Positions 8,992 to 17,362 of a stretch of 64,000 nucleotides of DNA are shown here, piece by piece; positions within the stretch are counted from its first letter, which is position 1, and each line of letters opens with the position of its first letter. This DNA is from CADCVT01 sp036389155. Its GTDB lineage: Bacteria; Actinomycetota; Thermoleophilia; Solirubrobacterales; Solirubrobacteraceae. The translations under genes were made by a program, and so were the position numbers. The stretch lies in the NCBI GenBank assembly GCA_036389155.1, contig DASVQN010000021.1, positions 1-64,000 on the forward strand. Reading direction: 5' to 3'. The notes under the pieces are model-generated. The model did no database searches. It was not told the origin of the DNA and was given only the letters and a program-made list of their open reading frames with translations.

Positions 8992-9495
8992 GTGAGCGAA
9001 TATGCGGCATTACTAGCGGCGGCGATCGGCGCCGCCGGTGTTCTCGCCGGCGTCTGGCTGACGCAGCGGCACCAGGCGCGGGCCGAAACCGCCGCCGCGC
9101 TCGCTGAGTTCCTCGCGGAGGTCGATGCCGTAGCGCTCTTGGTGCGACGCGCGACTCGCATGCCCAGATGGATCGCTGCGACCAACTCCTGGCTCGAGCG
9201 GCGAGTCCCACTCTTCGATGCTCTCCTCGACGACCTTACGCGCGCCACCCTCGCACGTAGCCACGCTCAACTCGAGCGGCGGCTTCACGTCGCGGCGAAC
9301 CGCGTCCTCCTCCTCGCGTCGCCGCCGCTCAAGCAGACCGTGGTCGAGGCGCTGCAGCTTCTTCAGGTCGGTCAATCGAGCAGAGACGAGGGGTGGCTGG
9401 AGCGCTGGATCGCTCTGCGAGACACACTGCAGTACGAAGCAAGGCACGAAGTCGGAACCGAACCCTCGCGTCGCAGGCGCCACCGCCGTCGCTGA
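8992..9495 (+). CDS. Single-pass membrane protein with helical cytoplasmic domain
   Basis: GTG at 8992 gives 167 residues. One N-terminal membrane helix (YAALLAAAIGAAGVLAGVWL) is followed by a Q-R-H stop-transfer and a long helical domain with heptad-like Leu/Ala spacing, ending in a very Arg-rich tail. This layout (short helix, then RHQARAETAAALAEF-type helices) is common in small phage and plasmid membrane proteins of unknown role. Its 3' end lies 16 bases from the oppositely oriented 47-residue peptide gene. Confidence 0.65.
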   Translation: MSEYAALLAAAIGAAGVLAGVWLTQRHQARAETAAALAEFLAEVDAVALLVRRATRMPRWIAATNSWLERRVPLFDALLDDLTRATLARSHAQLERRLHVAANRVLLLASPPLKQTVVEALQLLQVGQSSRDEGWLERWIALRDTLQYEARHEVGTEPSRRRRHRRR

Positions 9496-9511
9496 GGTCC
9501 CGCCGCTGGCC

Positions 9512-9655
9512 TTATCGCTGGCGCCTCGACGACCGCTCGTACCGCCACGCGTCCCGCTCGCGCACCACGCCGGGCACCCGCCGAAGCCACCACGGAACCA
9601 GCGCGACCACAAGGAGCCATCCCGGAAGGTCGACCAGTCGCTCGAGAGGCGGCAT
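9512..9655 (-). CDS. 47-residue membrane peptide, copy 1
   Basis: ATG at 9655 to TAA at 9512 encodes a 47-residue peptide: MPPLERLVDLPGWLLV, a short hydrophobic Trp-rich helix (VALVPWWLRR), then a basic tail rich in Arg (GVVRERDAWRYERSS). A second gene at 13861-14004 encodes a peptide of exactly the same length. It differs only at scattered positions, mainly in the helix centre and tail. The conserved length and frame after nucleotide divergence argue that this is a real gene. Function is unknown; a membrane-active or toxin-like peptide is one possibility. Confidence 0.65.
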   Translation of the reverse strand: MPPLERLVDLPGWLLVVALVPWWLRRVPGVVRERDAWRYERSSRRQR

Positions 9656-9749
9656 GCACCTCTTACCTCATGCTGCCTTCGAGAGCGCTGCGAACTTGCG
9701 AGAGCTCGCCTCGACCTAGAGCTGGGGTGTCGGCGCGGGCCGGGCTCCG

Positions 9750-9937
9750 CTAGCCGGCCGGCGGATACGGGTCGCTGCCGTACGAGTTTCGGTAGGCGAT
9801 CGAGCCGTCCATGTTTGTGCACGACGTGCTCCGTACACGCGGCCTGCGCGAGGGTGTGATCTCGCGACCAGCGTTTGTCCGACGCCGGCAGACTGGTGGT
9901 CGCGTAGCCCTGGGTGTCTGGCCGGCTCGACGGCCAC
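9750..9937 (-). pseudogene. Remnant of a small exported protein
   Basis: On the minus strand, a frame ending at TAG 9750-9752 gives the C-terminus CTNMDGSIAYRNSYGSDPYP, a Cys/Tyr-rich sequence resembling tails of small exported proteins. No start or signal sequence exists in the same frame; upstream coding character moves to another frame. It is probably a broken gene. Confidence 0.3.
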
Positions 9938-9985
9938 TCAGGCCGGCTCGGTCTCAGCGCGACCGCTCCCGGCGGGAGCGGCGCG

Positions 9986-10717
9986 TCAGCGACTCGGCGT
10001 GAACGCCGCGAGCTGGTCGGCGAGCCAGCACAGGGTCTCGTCGAGTTGCTCGTGGGTGAGACTTCTGCCCGGCCAAGGCCCACCACCCCGATTGACATAG
10101 AACGGCAGCTCGCCTTCGTGCATCTCGCGACCCGCGACGTAGACGCGCGGGCGCACGCCGTCGGGGCGTGGTGGCGCATGGCTGTCGGGATGCTCATACG
10201 GCGCGAGCTTGTAGTCCTCGTGCTCGTAGCTCGGAGCAGGTCCCGGATGGCAAGAGCCCGACGCTGCGATGCCGACCTGTCCGGCCAGGAAGACGACGGC
10301 TTCGACGTCGCCGGTCACCGGCGGGTCGGACGGGTCTGCATCCCGCCGCTGGTAGACGTAGAAGCCCGGTGCATAGGCGTGCTGTCGCTGTGTCGTCGTA
10401 TCCGTCGAGATCTTCCAGAAGCTCGCCGAGCCATGCCAACGCTCGCGGAGCGTACGGCGCCGTGGCGGGACCGGCACGTCCCAGGAGTCGATCGGAACCT
10501 GCACGGCCCCAGCCGGGTCGACCGCCGCCAGGAAACCTGCGACAAGGTCGGCAGCAGCTTTGCCCTGGCGCCGTCGGGCCTCATCGAGCTCCTCGGGCGG
10601 CAGGGCCGGCGGTGGAGCGGGTCGAGCGGCGGCTTCTGCGGCGAGGCGTCGGTTGATGTCGTCGAGCACCTCGATCCGGTGTCCCAGCGGGCCGTGAGGA
10701 AACCCATGCGGAGCCAC
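9986..10717 (-). CDS. Unknown protein, downstream partner of the LGFP protein
   Basis: 243 residues from GTG 10717, starting 17 bases after the stop of the LGFP-repeat gene, so probably the second gene of a two-gene operon. The N-terminal part is a charged helix (DDINRRLAAEAAARP ... LPPEELDEARRRQGKAAADL). The rest is a Pro/Tyr/Trp-rich beta domain with HGSASFWKISTDTTTQRQHA, YHP/YEHPD segments, and VYVAGREMHEGELPFYVNRG near the C-terminus. There is no signal peptide. I do not recognise the family. The pairing suggests work on the same surface or polysaccharide target, which is inference. Confidence 0.7.
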   Translation of the reverse strand: MAPHGFPHGPLGHRIEVLDDINRRLAAEAAARPAPPPALPPEELDEARRRQGKAAADLVAGFLAAVDPAGAVQVPIDSWDVPVPPRRRTLRERWHGSASFWKISTDTTTQRQHAYAPGFYVYQRRDADPSDPPVTGDVEAVVFLAGQVGIAASGSCHPGPAPSYEHEDYKLAPYEHPDSHAPPRPDGVRPRVYVAGREMHEGELPFYVNRGGGPWPGRSLTHEQLDETLCWLADQLAAFTPSR

Positions 10718-10733
10718 AGCGAACGCTGGCGCC

Positions 10734-11984
10734 CTACGCGGTGCGCTCGACCTGGAGAAACATCACGTAGTCGCCCCGCAGCCGCTCGTTGTCGGTGTAG
10801 CGCAGCCCGACGATCCCGTTCGGCCTCGCGCCGGCGGGCGCGAACGGGAGCGGCGGCTGGGAAGCCGTCAGCCGCTCGGCGAGGTTGAATGTAAGCGCCA
10901 AGACCTGGGGATTGAACGTGTAGAACTCGCCGGTGTCGGCCATCCCGATCGGGCGGTCCCCGGGGTCGCCGAAGAGGTTCTTGTGCACCCGCACGGCCGC
11001 GAAGCCCGGCACCTGCGTCGGGTCCGTGAACGCGCCGGCCGTCGGTCCCCAAGCAGCGTCGCCATTCGTCAGCGTCGCCTGGAGTGCGCCCGTTCCGTCA
11101 CCGGGGGACGGCAGCGTGTGCGCGCGCAGAAGCCGCAGGAACGCGAGGATCGGCGGCGGGTCGATGAACGCGATCGTGCCGGTCTCCTCCGGCTGCGCCG
11201 CGGGCGCGCTGCCGCTGTCGAACTCCCACAGCGTCGGCGCGACGAGCACGCTGGTCTCACCCTCGATGAGCTGGCCGTCGAAGAGGATCATCGGCGGAGC
11301 CGGCGGGCCCGGTGCGGGTGGGCCGCTCCGCACGACGGGGTTGGAAGCCGGGAACTGGTCGCCCTCGCGGAAACCGCCGTTGCCGCCGAAGATATTCGAT
11401 CCCGAGCCGGCACGGATCCGCTCCGGGCGGTTGTGGGCGTCCCCCATCACCGTGCTCGTCGTGCGCAGCGGTCCACCGAGCCGGCGGTTGGCGCCGTCGA
11501 ACACCTGCGCTTCTGAGCGCACGAAGAGCTCGTCGTCCACGCCATCGCGCTGCAGCGCGTCGTCCCAGGTCGGGCGGAGGCACCGGAATCCGTTCAGCGT
11601 CACGCGGAAGCTCCCGCGGCGACGCGTCGTGTCCTGGCGCTCGGCGAGGTTACGCGCGGCGTGCCAGTAGAGGGCGCCGTTCTCGAACAGCTGGTAGCGG
11701 TCGGCGGGGTTGGTCGGCGACACGAGCTCGTCGCTGACGGGGAACCCGAGCGGTCCCTGCTCCCAGCCCTCCCGCGCCCACGTCGCGAAGATCGTGCCCC
11801 AGATCTGGTGCGCGCCCGCGTTAGGCGTCCAATAGACCCAGCCGCGCTCGAACGCCTCCCAGAAGCCGTGGTTGCGCGGCGCCGGCGTCCGCTGCGCGAA
11901 CGGCCGCTCGTTGGGCCGGCTGGTCGACGGCGCGCCAAGCCCGAAATCACGCGCCTTGGCGTCGATCTCCGTCTGGACCGTCAT
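10734..11984 (-). CDS. LGFP-repeat protein
   Basis: 416 residues. I chose ATG 11984 because GGAGGAGG lies nine bases upstream; the open frame continues further but without a site. Residues about 45-115 contain two LGFP-type repeats (GWVYWTPNAGAHQIWGTI ... GWEQGPLGFPVSDEL; RYQLFENGALYWHA), known from actinobacterial cell-wall-associated proteins. The remaining 300 residues are beta-rich with repeated GFRCLRPTWDDALQRDG and VRVHKNLFGDPGDRPIGMAD segments. These look like the structural domains that report ligand-modulated or calcium-channel-like sensors in eukaryotes, but I cannot name them. No signal peptide is visible. It diverges from the nuclease gene at 12087. Confidence 0.7.
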   Translation of the reverse strand: MTVQTEIDAKARDFGLGAPSTSRPNERPFAQRTPAPRNHGFWEAFERGWVYWTPNAGAHQIWGTIFATWAREGWEQGPLGFPVSDELVSPTNPADRYQLFENGALYWHAARNLAERQDTTRRRGSFRVTLNGFRCLRPTWDDALQRDGVDDELFVRSEAQVFDGANRRLGGPLRTTSTVMGDAHNRPERIRAGSGSNIFGGNGGFREGDQFPASNPVVRSGPPAPGPPAPPMILFDGQLIEGETSVLVAPTLWEFDSGSAPAAQPEETGTIAFIDPPPILAFLRLLRAHTLPSPGDGTGALQATLTNGDAAWGPTAGAFTDPTQVPGFAAVRVHKNLFGDPGDRPIGMADTGEFYTFNPQVLALTFNLAERLTASQPPLPFAPAGARPNGIVGLRYTDNERLRGDYVMFLQVERTA

Positions 11985-12048
11985 CGCCCGCCTCCTCCCG
12001 AGTTGCCAATCGCCTCGGCGACTCTTCAGCTTGCCATATATCCGAGCC

Positions 12049-12077
12049 TTGCGCGACAACCCCTCACCTCTTAGCGT
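12049..12077 (+). promoter_or_regulatory. Candidate promoter for the nuclease gene
   Basis: TTGCGC at 12049-12054 and TAGCGT at 12072-12077 are 17 bases apart, close to a sigma-70-type promoter. The -10 element ends nine bases before ATG 12087, so the message would be nearly leaderless, which fits the absence of a ribosome binding site there. Confidence 0.45.
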
Positions 12078-12086
12078 TCTCTCGAC

Positions 12087-13030
12087 ATGGCCACACGCAT
12101 CGCCACCTTCAACGTCGAGAACCTCTTCGCGGCTTCAAGTTCCGCGCGAACATCGACGCCGAGGCGGCGCTGCGCGACGGCTGGGACGTCAACGAGCAGG
12201 CCTTCGAGGAGTTCACGGAGGTCGACAAGGAGATCACGGGGAAGGCGATCGAGGAGATCGACGCCGACGTGGTCGCCTGCCAGGAGGTCGAGAGCCTCGA
12301 GACGCTGCGCCGCTTCCGCAGCGAGTTCCTTGGCGGCTCGCGTGCCTACCGGCACGCGCTGGTCATCGACGGCAACGACCCCCGGCTCATCGACGTCGCG
12401 CTCCTCAGCCGGCATCCGATCGTCCACCTGCGCAGCTACATGGACCTGCGCACCGCGGCCGGCACCGCGGAGCTGTTCTCGCGCGACTGCCTGGAGGCCG
12501 ACGTTCAGCTGCCGGACGGTTCGACGATCACCCTGTTCGTCAATCACCTGAAGTCGATGCTCGACAAGAGCGACCCGGAGCACGGTCGCAGGAACACCGC
12601 GCCGCGCCGCGCCGAGCAAGCCGCGGCCGTCAAGAGGATCGTCACGGATCGCTTCGGCAGCACACCCGGCGACGAGCCCTGGATCGTGGTCGGTGACCTC
12701 AACGATTACATGGAGACCGACGCGCAGGGCGCGCCGGCGATCGGCGAGCTGGTCGAGTGGGAGCAGCTCGAGAACGTGGTTGATCGCCTGCCTGCGGACC
12801 AGCGCTGGACGCACTTCTTCAAGGGCTCCGGGCATCTGCCGCCCGGCTATCACCAGCTCGATTACGTGCTCCCGTCCCGCTCCGTCGCACAGCGTGTGCA
12901 GAAGGTGGAGGTCATGCGGAAGGGCCAGCCGCTGCGGGCCGACCGCTACGACGGTCCGCGGTTCGACGGTGTCGGCCGCGACAAGCCCAAGGCCTCAGAC
13001 CACTGCCCCGTGGTCATCGAACTCCCCTGA
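12087..13030 (+). pseudogene. Endonuclease/exonuclease/phosphatase (EEP) family enzyme, frameshifted
   Basis: The first frame gives MATRIATFNVENLFA, the classic EEP opening with its metal-binding Asn/Glu. A one-base deletion near 12133 (GCGGC where GCGCGC is expected) moves the rest into another frame. That frame continues to 13030 with DADVVACQEVE, RHPI, VNHLKS, VVGDLND and the C-terminal SDHCPVVIEL. All active-site motifs of a metal-dependent phosphodiesterase or nuclease are therefore present. Reconstructed length is about 314 residues with no signal peptide. A single deletion in otherwise pristine sequence suggests a sequencing error or very recent inactivation. Confidence 0.8.
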
Positions 13031-13132
13031 CGGGACTCACGCACCCCCCAGGGCCGTGGCCGTGGCCGAGGCCGGCGCGGCGGCCGCGGGCGACTGATCG
13101 CGCCGCCAGCCGTAGTTGGGGGACAGCTGCTC

Positions 13133-13339
13133 ATGCAGAGGACGAGTGCGAGCAGTTTCAAGTCCCGTGCGAAGACCGCGGACCACCACGTCGTTGGAAG
13201 CGGGAGCGCGCGGTACTGGAACGCCACCGTGTCGAGCGACAACGTCGCATCCGGCGGCGAGTCGTTCGTCTCGCGGTCCAACGCCGAGCGCGCCTACGAG
13301 AACGTCCGCGACAACGCGGGGAGCGCGACTGGCCCGTAG
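13133..13339 (+). CDS. DUF1508 (YegP-like) small protein
   Basis: 68 residues from ATG 13133. The core YWNATVSSDNVASGGESF is followed by VSRSNAERAYENVRDNAG. It resembles one DUF1508/YegP repeat, in which a beta hairpin ending in a G-E-S/Y-F turn precedes a helix with the S-x-S/K-N-A-x-x-x-I/V-x-x-V pattern. These proteins are small and of unclear function. The N-terminal 30 residues match less well, so the start or frame may be imperfect. Confidence 0.5.
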   Translation: MQRTSASSFKSRAKTADHHVVGSGSARYWNATVSSDNVASGGESFVSRSNAERAYENVRDNAGSATGP

Positions 13340-13413
13340 CGCGCGGGCCGCCCTCCGCTGCCCGAAGAAATCTGATCGTGGTTTTGGTCCGGGCGCACGA
13401 GTACGGTCGCCCA

Positions 13414-13710
13414 ATGTCCTCGCTCCTTCGCTTAGTCGACGGCCTCGTTGCCGCAGGCGCGCTCGCGGCAAGCATGGGTGCTCCGTCTGCAGCGGGATCC
13501 CGCTGCTCGGAAGCACCGATCGTGGAGCGAGGCGGGGCGATAACGCTCCGCGCCGACGGCCTCGGCACATTCGGTGGCATGACGTGCCTCACCGCGCGCA
13601 GCACAGTCCGCCGGTTCCTCCGCCGGCAGCTCCGATCGTTCAGTGGATGCGCCGCCCCAGCCGCGAACGGGGGCGCTGCAGCGTCGGCGCTTACCGCTGC
13701 GAGAAGGTAG
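13414..13710 (+). CDS. Small putative exported protein
   Basis: 98 residues from ATG 13414. A hydrophobic stretch (LVDGLVAAGALAASMGAPSA) looks like a signal peptide, followed by RCSEAPIVERGG and a segment GTFGGMTCLTARSTVRRFLR. The last resembles the 'T-x-C-x-x-A-R-x-x-V/L' motif of small Solirubrobacterales exported proteins. The C-terminal 35 residues are low complexity and may be out of frame. Confidence 0.4.
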   Translation: MSSLLRLVDGLVAAGALAASMGAPSAAGSRCSEAPIVERGGAITLRADGLGTFGGMTCLTARSTVRRFLRRQLRSFSGCAAPAANGGAAASALTAARR

Positions 13711-13860
13711 GCCGCGCCAGCTGCCGCCACCGGCGCTTCAGTCGCGGCGTGCGCTTCCGCGAGCGCGACGCGACTAGCGGCTAGGCCCGGCGGAGCTCCG
13801 CCAGGCAGGCCACCGGTAGCGGCCTTGGCCGCCCAGCAATCCCCCGCGGCCCGACGCCGG

Positions 13861-14004
13861 TCATCGCCGCCGTCGGCAACACCGATCCCATCGCCACGCG
13901 TCCCGCTCGCGCACCACGCCGAGCACCCGCCGAAGCCACCACGGAACCGGCCCGATCACGAGGAGCCATCCCGGAAGGTCGACCAGCTGCTCGAGAGGCG
14001 GCAT
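13861..14004 (-). CDS. 47-residue membrane peptide, copy 2
   Basis: ATG 14004 to TGA 13861, 47 residues: MPPLEQLVDLPGWLLV, Trp-rich hydrophobic centre (IGPVPWWLRR), basic tail (GVVRERDAWRWDRCC). It is paralogous to 9512-9655. The DNA of the two loci matches almost base for base across about 100 bases, then diverges downstream of DAWR; this copy ends with a Cys pair and Arg run. Both copies lie in otherwise poor coding sequence next to remnants of small exported proteins, suggesting they were duplicated as part of a larger unit. Confidence 0.65.
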   Translation of the reverse strand: MPPLEQLVDLPGWLLVIGPVPWWLRRVLGVVRERDAWRWDRCCRRRR

Positions 14005-14170
14005 GCACCCCCCGAGACCGGTGCCGCCATCGAGAGCGGCCCGACCTGCGAGAGCCGGGATCCACTAGGTGGAGGTAGCGAGTTCGGGGCTCGGTCGTGC
14101 GCGTGAGCAACGACTCGCGGAGCGTCCTCCCGAGCGCGTTTAGCGGTTGCTACTGCGCGATCTGCAAGTC

Positions 14171-14200
14171 TTGACTTTAAGAGGGAGCACGACCTACTCT
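14171..14200 (+). promoter_or_regulatory. Sigma-70-type promoter, leaderless
   Basis: TTGACT at 14171-14176 and TACTCT at 14195-14200 are 18 bases apart. The -10 box ends six bases before ATG 14207, so transcription would begin at or near the start codon. The lack of any ribosome binding site before that ATG supports a leaderless message for the peroxidase gene. Confidence 0.55.
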
Positions 14201-14206
14201 CGCGCT

Positions 14207-15598
14207 ATGACCCGTCCCCACGGCGCCCGCCCGCGCGGGCTCAACGCGCGCATCCCCCAGTCCTCGCTCCACGAGGGTCGCTTCAGCCGGATGTTCCGGC
14301 GCCTGCGACCCGCTCCGGCGCTCCCGGACGACGTGCTGCAGGGACTGGCCGAGCAGATGCGCGACACCGGCGCGCCGACGAGCGGCTGGGGCGGAACTGT
14401 CGACACCGGCGACAACCCGTCGATTCCCGCCGGCTACACCTACCTCGGCCAGTTCATCGACCACGACATCACGTTCGACCCGCAGTCGAGCCTCGATCGC
14501 GAGAACGATCCGGACGCCCTGGTCGACTTCCGCACGCCGAGGTTCGATCTCGACTCGGTCTACGGATCTGGGCCGGCCGACGAGCCGTTTCAATACACCG
14601 CGAACGGCACGCGGATGCTCATCGGCGCGAACCAAACCGGCGACGCCGACCTTCCGCGCAACACCGAGGGCGTCGCGCTCATCGGCGACCCGCGCAACGA
14701 CGAGAACACCATCGTCGGCCAGCTCCAGCTCCTCTTCCTGCAGTTCCACAACGAGGTCGCCGACCAACTCGATGCTGAAGGGACGATCGCGCCGGAGCTC
14801 CGGTTCGAGGAGGCTCGGCGGCTCACGCGCTGGCACTACCAGTGGGTCGTCGTCGAGGACTTTCTTCGGCGCATCTGCGGCGACGATCTCCTGAATGCGC
14901 TCTGGAGGCGCGACCCGACGAGCGGGCTACCGGAGATCCACACGCGCTTCTACTTGCCCACGAAGCGGCCGTACATGCCGGTGGAGTTCTCCGTCGCTGC
15001 CTACCGCTTCGGCCACAGCATGATCCGGGGCATCTACAACCTCAGCGACGTCGTCACGGACCGCCCCATCTTCATCTCGGGAGCGCTGCCGGATCCGTTC
15101 GCGGATCTGCGCGGGTTCCGACCGCTCCCACGGCAGTGGACCGTCGACTGGCACAAATTCTTCCCGGTCGACGGCGCAACGCCGCAGCCGGCGCGACGCA
15201 TCGACAGCAAGCTGTCCGTCGGGCTCTTCGACCTCCCGGACGCAGGCGGGTCGCTCGCCTTCCGCAACCTCAAGCGCGGGCAGGCGCTCGGCCTCCCTTC
15301 TGGCCAGGACGTCGCGGCTGCGGTCCACGCGCAGCATGTCTTCAGCGGGGCCGAACTCGGGGCGCCCGAGCCGACGCCCCTGTGGTTCTACATCCTCAAG
15401 GAGTCGGAGCTCGCCAACGGCGGCGAGCGCCTCGGGCCCGTCGCCGGCCGCATCGTCGCCGAGGTCCTGCTCGGTCTCCTCCGCGGCGATTCCCAGAGCT
15501 TCTATAGCCAACAGCCGACGTGGACGCCTACCCTGCCGGACGCCGATGGCGACGGGAAGTTTACGATGCCGGATCTCGTGAAGTTCGTGACTGGCTGA
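14207..15598 (+). CDS. Animal-type haem peroxidase
   Basis: 463 residues from ATG 14207. The distal haem site reads GQFIDHDITFDP, with distal His86 and the adjacent Asp that binds calcium in this family. The proximal side reads EFSVAAYRFGHSMIR with His270. Arg and Asn residues of the active site appear in the intervening DDLLNALWRR and LPTKRPYMPV regions. Length and motifs fit the bacterial peroxinectin/myeloperoxidase-like (An_peroxidase) superfamily, which oxidises halides or phenols with hydrogen peroxide. There is no clear N-terminal signal peptide, so export, if any, is not visible. It stands alone with its own promoter. Confidence 0.9.
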   Translation: MTRPHGARPRGLNARIPQSSLHEGRFSRMFRRLRPAPALPDDVLQGLAEQMRDTGAPTSGWGGTVDTGDNPSIPAGYTYLGQFIDHDITFDPQSSLDRENDPDALVDFRTPRFDLDSVYGSGPADEPFQYTANGTRMLIGANQTGDADLPRNTEGVALIGDPRNDENTIVGQLQLLFLQFHNEVADQLDAEGTIAPELRFEEARRLTRWHYQWVVVEDFLRRICGDDLLNALWRRDPTSGLPEIHTRFYLPTKRPYMPVEFSVAAYRFGHSMIRGIYNLSDVVTDRPIFISGALPDPFADLRGFRPLPRQWTVDWHKFFPVDGATPQPARRIDSKLSVGLFDLPDAGGSLAFRNLKRGQALGLPSGQDVAAAVHAQHVFSGAELGAPEPTPLWFYILKESELANGGERLGPVAGRIVAEVLLGLLRGDSQSFYSQQPTWTPTLPDADGDGKFTMPDLVKFVTG

Positions 15599-15755
15599 CG
15601 CCCCGCAAGGTGAACCGGATCTCGAACCAGCGCTCGGATGCGCATATGAAGGCGAGAGTGCTCGCGCTCGCACCGGTCATCGAGACGTAGGACTGCGGCC
15701 CCGAGCGACGTGAGGCAAGTGCGTCGGCTAAGGGCTTCAGACAGACTGAGCGCGC

Positions 15756-15977
15756 ATGGGCTACCTCGCGTCGGAGCTGCTCGGCGCAGTGGACGTCTCG
15801 GACGCCGTGGCGTACTCGATCGTCGCGCTCGTCGGCGGCGCGTTCTTAGTTGCCGCTGTTCGGGACCTGCGCGAGAATTGGAGGGTCGTCTTGGCGATGT
15901 TCGCCTGGCTGGCGCTCGCGGTAGCGATCGGGTACGGCATCTATCAGTTGTTCGAGCACGACGTGCTCAAGTGGTGA
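15756..15977 (+). CDS. Small two-helix membrane protein
   Basis: 73 residues from ATG 15756. Two membrane helices (VAYSIVALVGGAFLVAAV and VVLAMFAWLALAVAIGYGIY) are joined by a short basic loop (RDLRENWR), with a charged C-terminus. Good codon bias and a clean layout suggest a real gene. Not a recognised family. Confidence 0.6.
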   Translation: MGYLASELLGAVDVSDAVAYSIVALVGGAFLVAAVRDLRENWRVVLAMFAWLALAVAIGYGIYQLFEHDVLKW

Positions 15978-16331
15978 GCCTCGCGCTTCGCTCGCTGGGG
16001 CAACCTCGGTGGCGCCCTCGCAACGATCATTGCGACGCTGCGGCGCACGCCCATCGCCTCCGACGCATCGTCGTTCCCGGCCTCCTCCTCGCGTCGCCAC
16101 CGCGCTTCGTAAGGTCTGCGACGGCGTCGGTGCCGCTGTGGTGGTGTTTGAGCGCTTGACGCGCTTGCATAGCGACAGTCCGTCGCCCCCGCGGCCCCTA
16201 CGGCGACCGCTCCTCTCCGAGTCAGAAGCTGGGAGGGCGAGCGGAGCGGGAGGGCTGACGGCGGACCCCCAGCCCTTCCCGTGGTCCGCCGGGTGGCAGC
16301 GCTCGGTCATGGCCCACCACCTGCTCCAGCG
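15978..16331. other. Gene-free stretch
   Basis: About 350 bases between the small membrane protein and the minus-strand gene ending at 16332. No supported coding frame on either strand; the phrase GGCAGCGCTCGGTCATGGC near 16293 resembles a sequence at 18971 but encodes nothing consistent. Confidence 0.5.
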
Positions 16332-16709
16332 CTACGCGACGGTACCGATCGCCGTGGCCGTGTAGGTGAGGCGGAGGATCATGCCGTCGGTGTCGCGAAC
16401 CGCCAGCTTCGCGCGCAGGCGGATCGCGTCGTTGACCTCGCCTTCCCATGTGACCTCGTCAACCGCCCAGCCTGCGTTCGTCGCGTTCTGGTCATTCGCA
16501 ATGCTTCCGAGCGCAGCCATGGGCGCGACCCCTTCGAGTTTGTTCCACGGTGGCCCGATCTCCCAATCGAGCGAGTCGCGCCTCCAGTCCGTGCTGGTCC
16601 CCTGGAAATGGAACAGGACGACGCCGGTCAGCACCAGCACCCTCCTCCCGTCTGGGGTGTCGAACCCCAGCGTCGGATTCTGAATCACCTGATCGGGCGT
16701 GATAGCCAC
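16332..16709 (-). CDS. Unknown 125-residue beta-rich protein
   Basis: GTG start at 16709. Sequence opens VAITPDQVIQNPTLGFDTPD and is mostly alternating beta strands (VLVLTGVVLFHFQGT; DAIRLRAKLAVRDTDG; ILRLTYTATAIG) with conserved-looking Trp and Gly. No signal peptide or membrane helix. It could be a lectin-like or immunoglobulin-like binding domain, but I cannot place it. It is isolated and faces the 22-base hairpin and promoter region upstream. Confidence 0.65.
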   Translation of the reverse strand: MAITPDQVIQNPTLGFDTPDGRRVLVLTGVVLFHFQGTSTDWRRDSLDWEIGPPWNKLEGVAPMAALGSIANDQNATNAGWAVDEVTWEGEVNDAIRLRAKLAVRDTDGMILRLTYTATAIGTVA

Positions 16710-16802
16710 GACCCACCCCCTATGAGTAGGAGAAACGTACCAATCGGCGTGATAGCATTAAACAACTAAGCGATCAAGTGTTCTGTGACGAACACGCTTC
16801 GG

Positions 16803-16824
16803 GCGGTCGCGCTCGCGCGACCGC
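16803..16824. terminator. 9-bp-stem hairpin in AT-rich intergenic region
   Basis: GCGGTCGCG and CGCGACCGC are perfect arms around CTCG, followed by an AT-rich stretch that is unusual for this window. It separates the divergent genes at 16709 and 16922, so it is more likely a regulatory hairpin or a terminator for read-through than a classical gene-end terminator. Confidence 0.4.
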
Positions 16825-16921
16825 GAATATTCACTATACAGTGAAGCCAGATCATTTCGGACGCGACTTATAGCTTAGCCTAAACTGAGTCTGCTCGGCG
16901 CGAACTCGAGTGACGCGAGCG

Positions 16922-17351
16922 ATGATCGGTGCCACCCGACAGCGCAAGTCGGTAGGCAGGTGGCGAGTTCCACGCGAAGTCCGCCTAGGCGTCACTGTTG
17001 TCGCGGCCGTGGCGGACTTCGCCATCGGCTCTCTCGTCGCGGTCGCCTCGGCAGACCACTACCACCTCTTCAACGGCGTGCACCACGGCCTCGTCGATGG
17101 CGATTTGACCACCGACGGCGCGGTGCACAGTCGCGTCGATTCAAATCCCTACTTCGGCCGCAAGGAGTGTTGGTGGTGGGCGCGGTCGAACAAGTACGGC
17201 GGAGTGATCGTGCCGGCTGGTTCGACATCGACCTGCAACTGGTGGAACGGCGGAGGCTGGATCCCCGAGTGCATGAATGTGCCGACGTGTGCAGGACAGG
17301 CGCTTCAGCCCGCGCTTCCACTATGCACACGGCTACAACGGCTACTGCTAG
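16922..17351 (+). pseudogene. Exported Trp/Cys/Gly-rich protein, frameshifted near its end
   Basis: ATG 16922 (GTG 16910 possible) begins a protein with a signal peptide (VVAAVADFAIGSLVAVASAD). The mature part reads HYHLFNGVHHGLVDGD, KECWWWARSNKYGG and CNWWNGGGWIPECMNVPTC. Near 17300 the frame changes, and the natural end FHYAHGYNGYC-stop is in another frame, ending at 17351. Cys, Trp and Tyr content suggests a compact disulphide-bonded extracellular domain. The exported protein at 28967-29470 has a similar character. Function unknown. Confidence 0.6.
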
Positions 17352-17362
17352 GGGAGCGCCGG

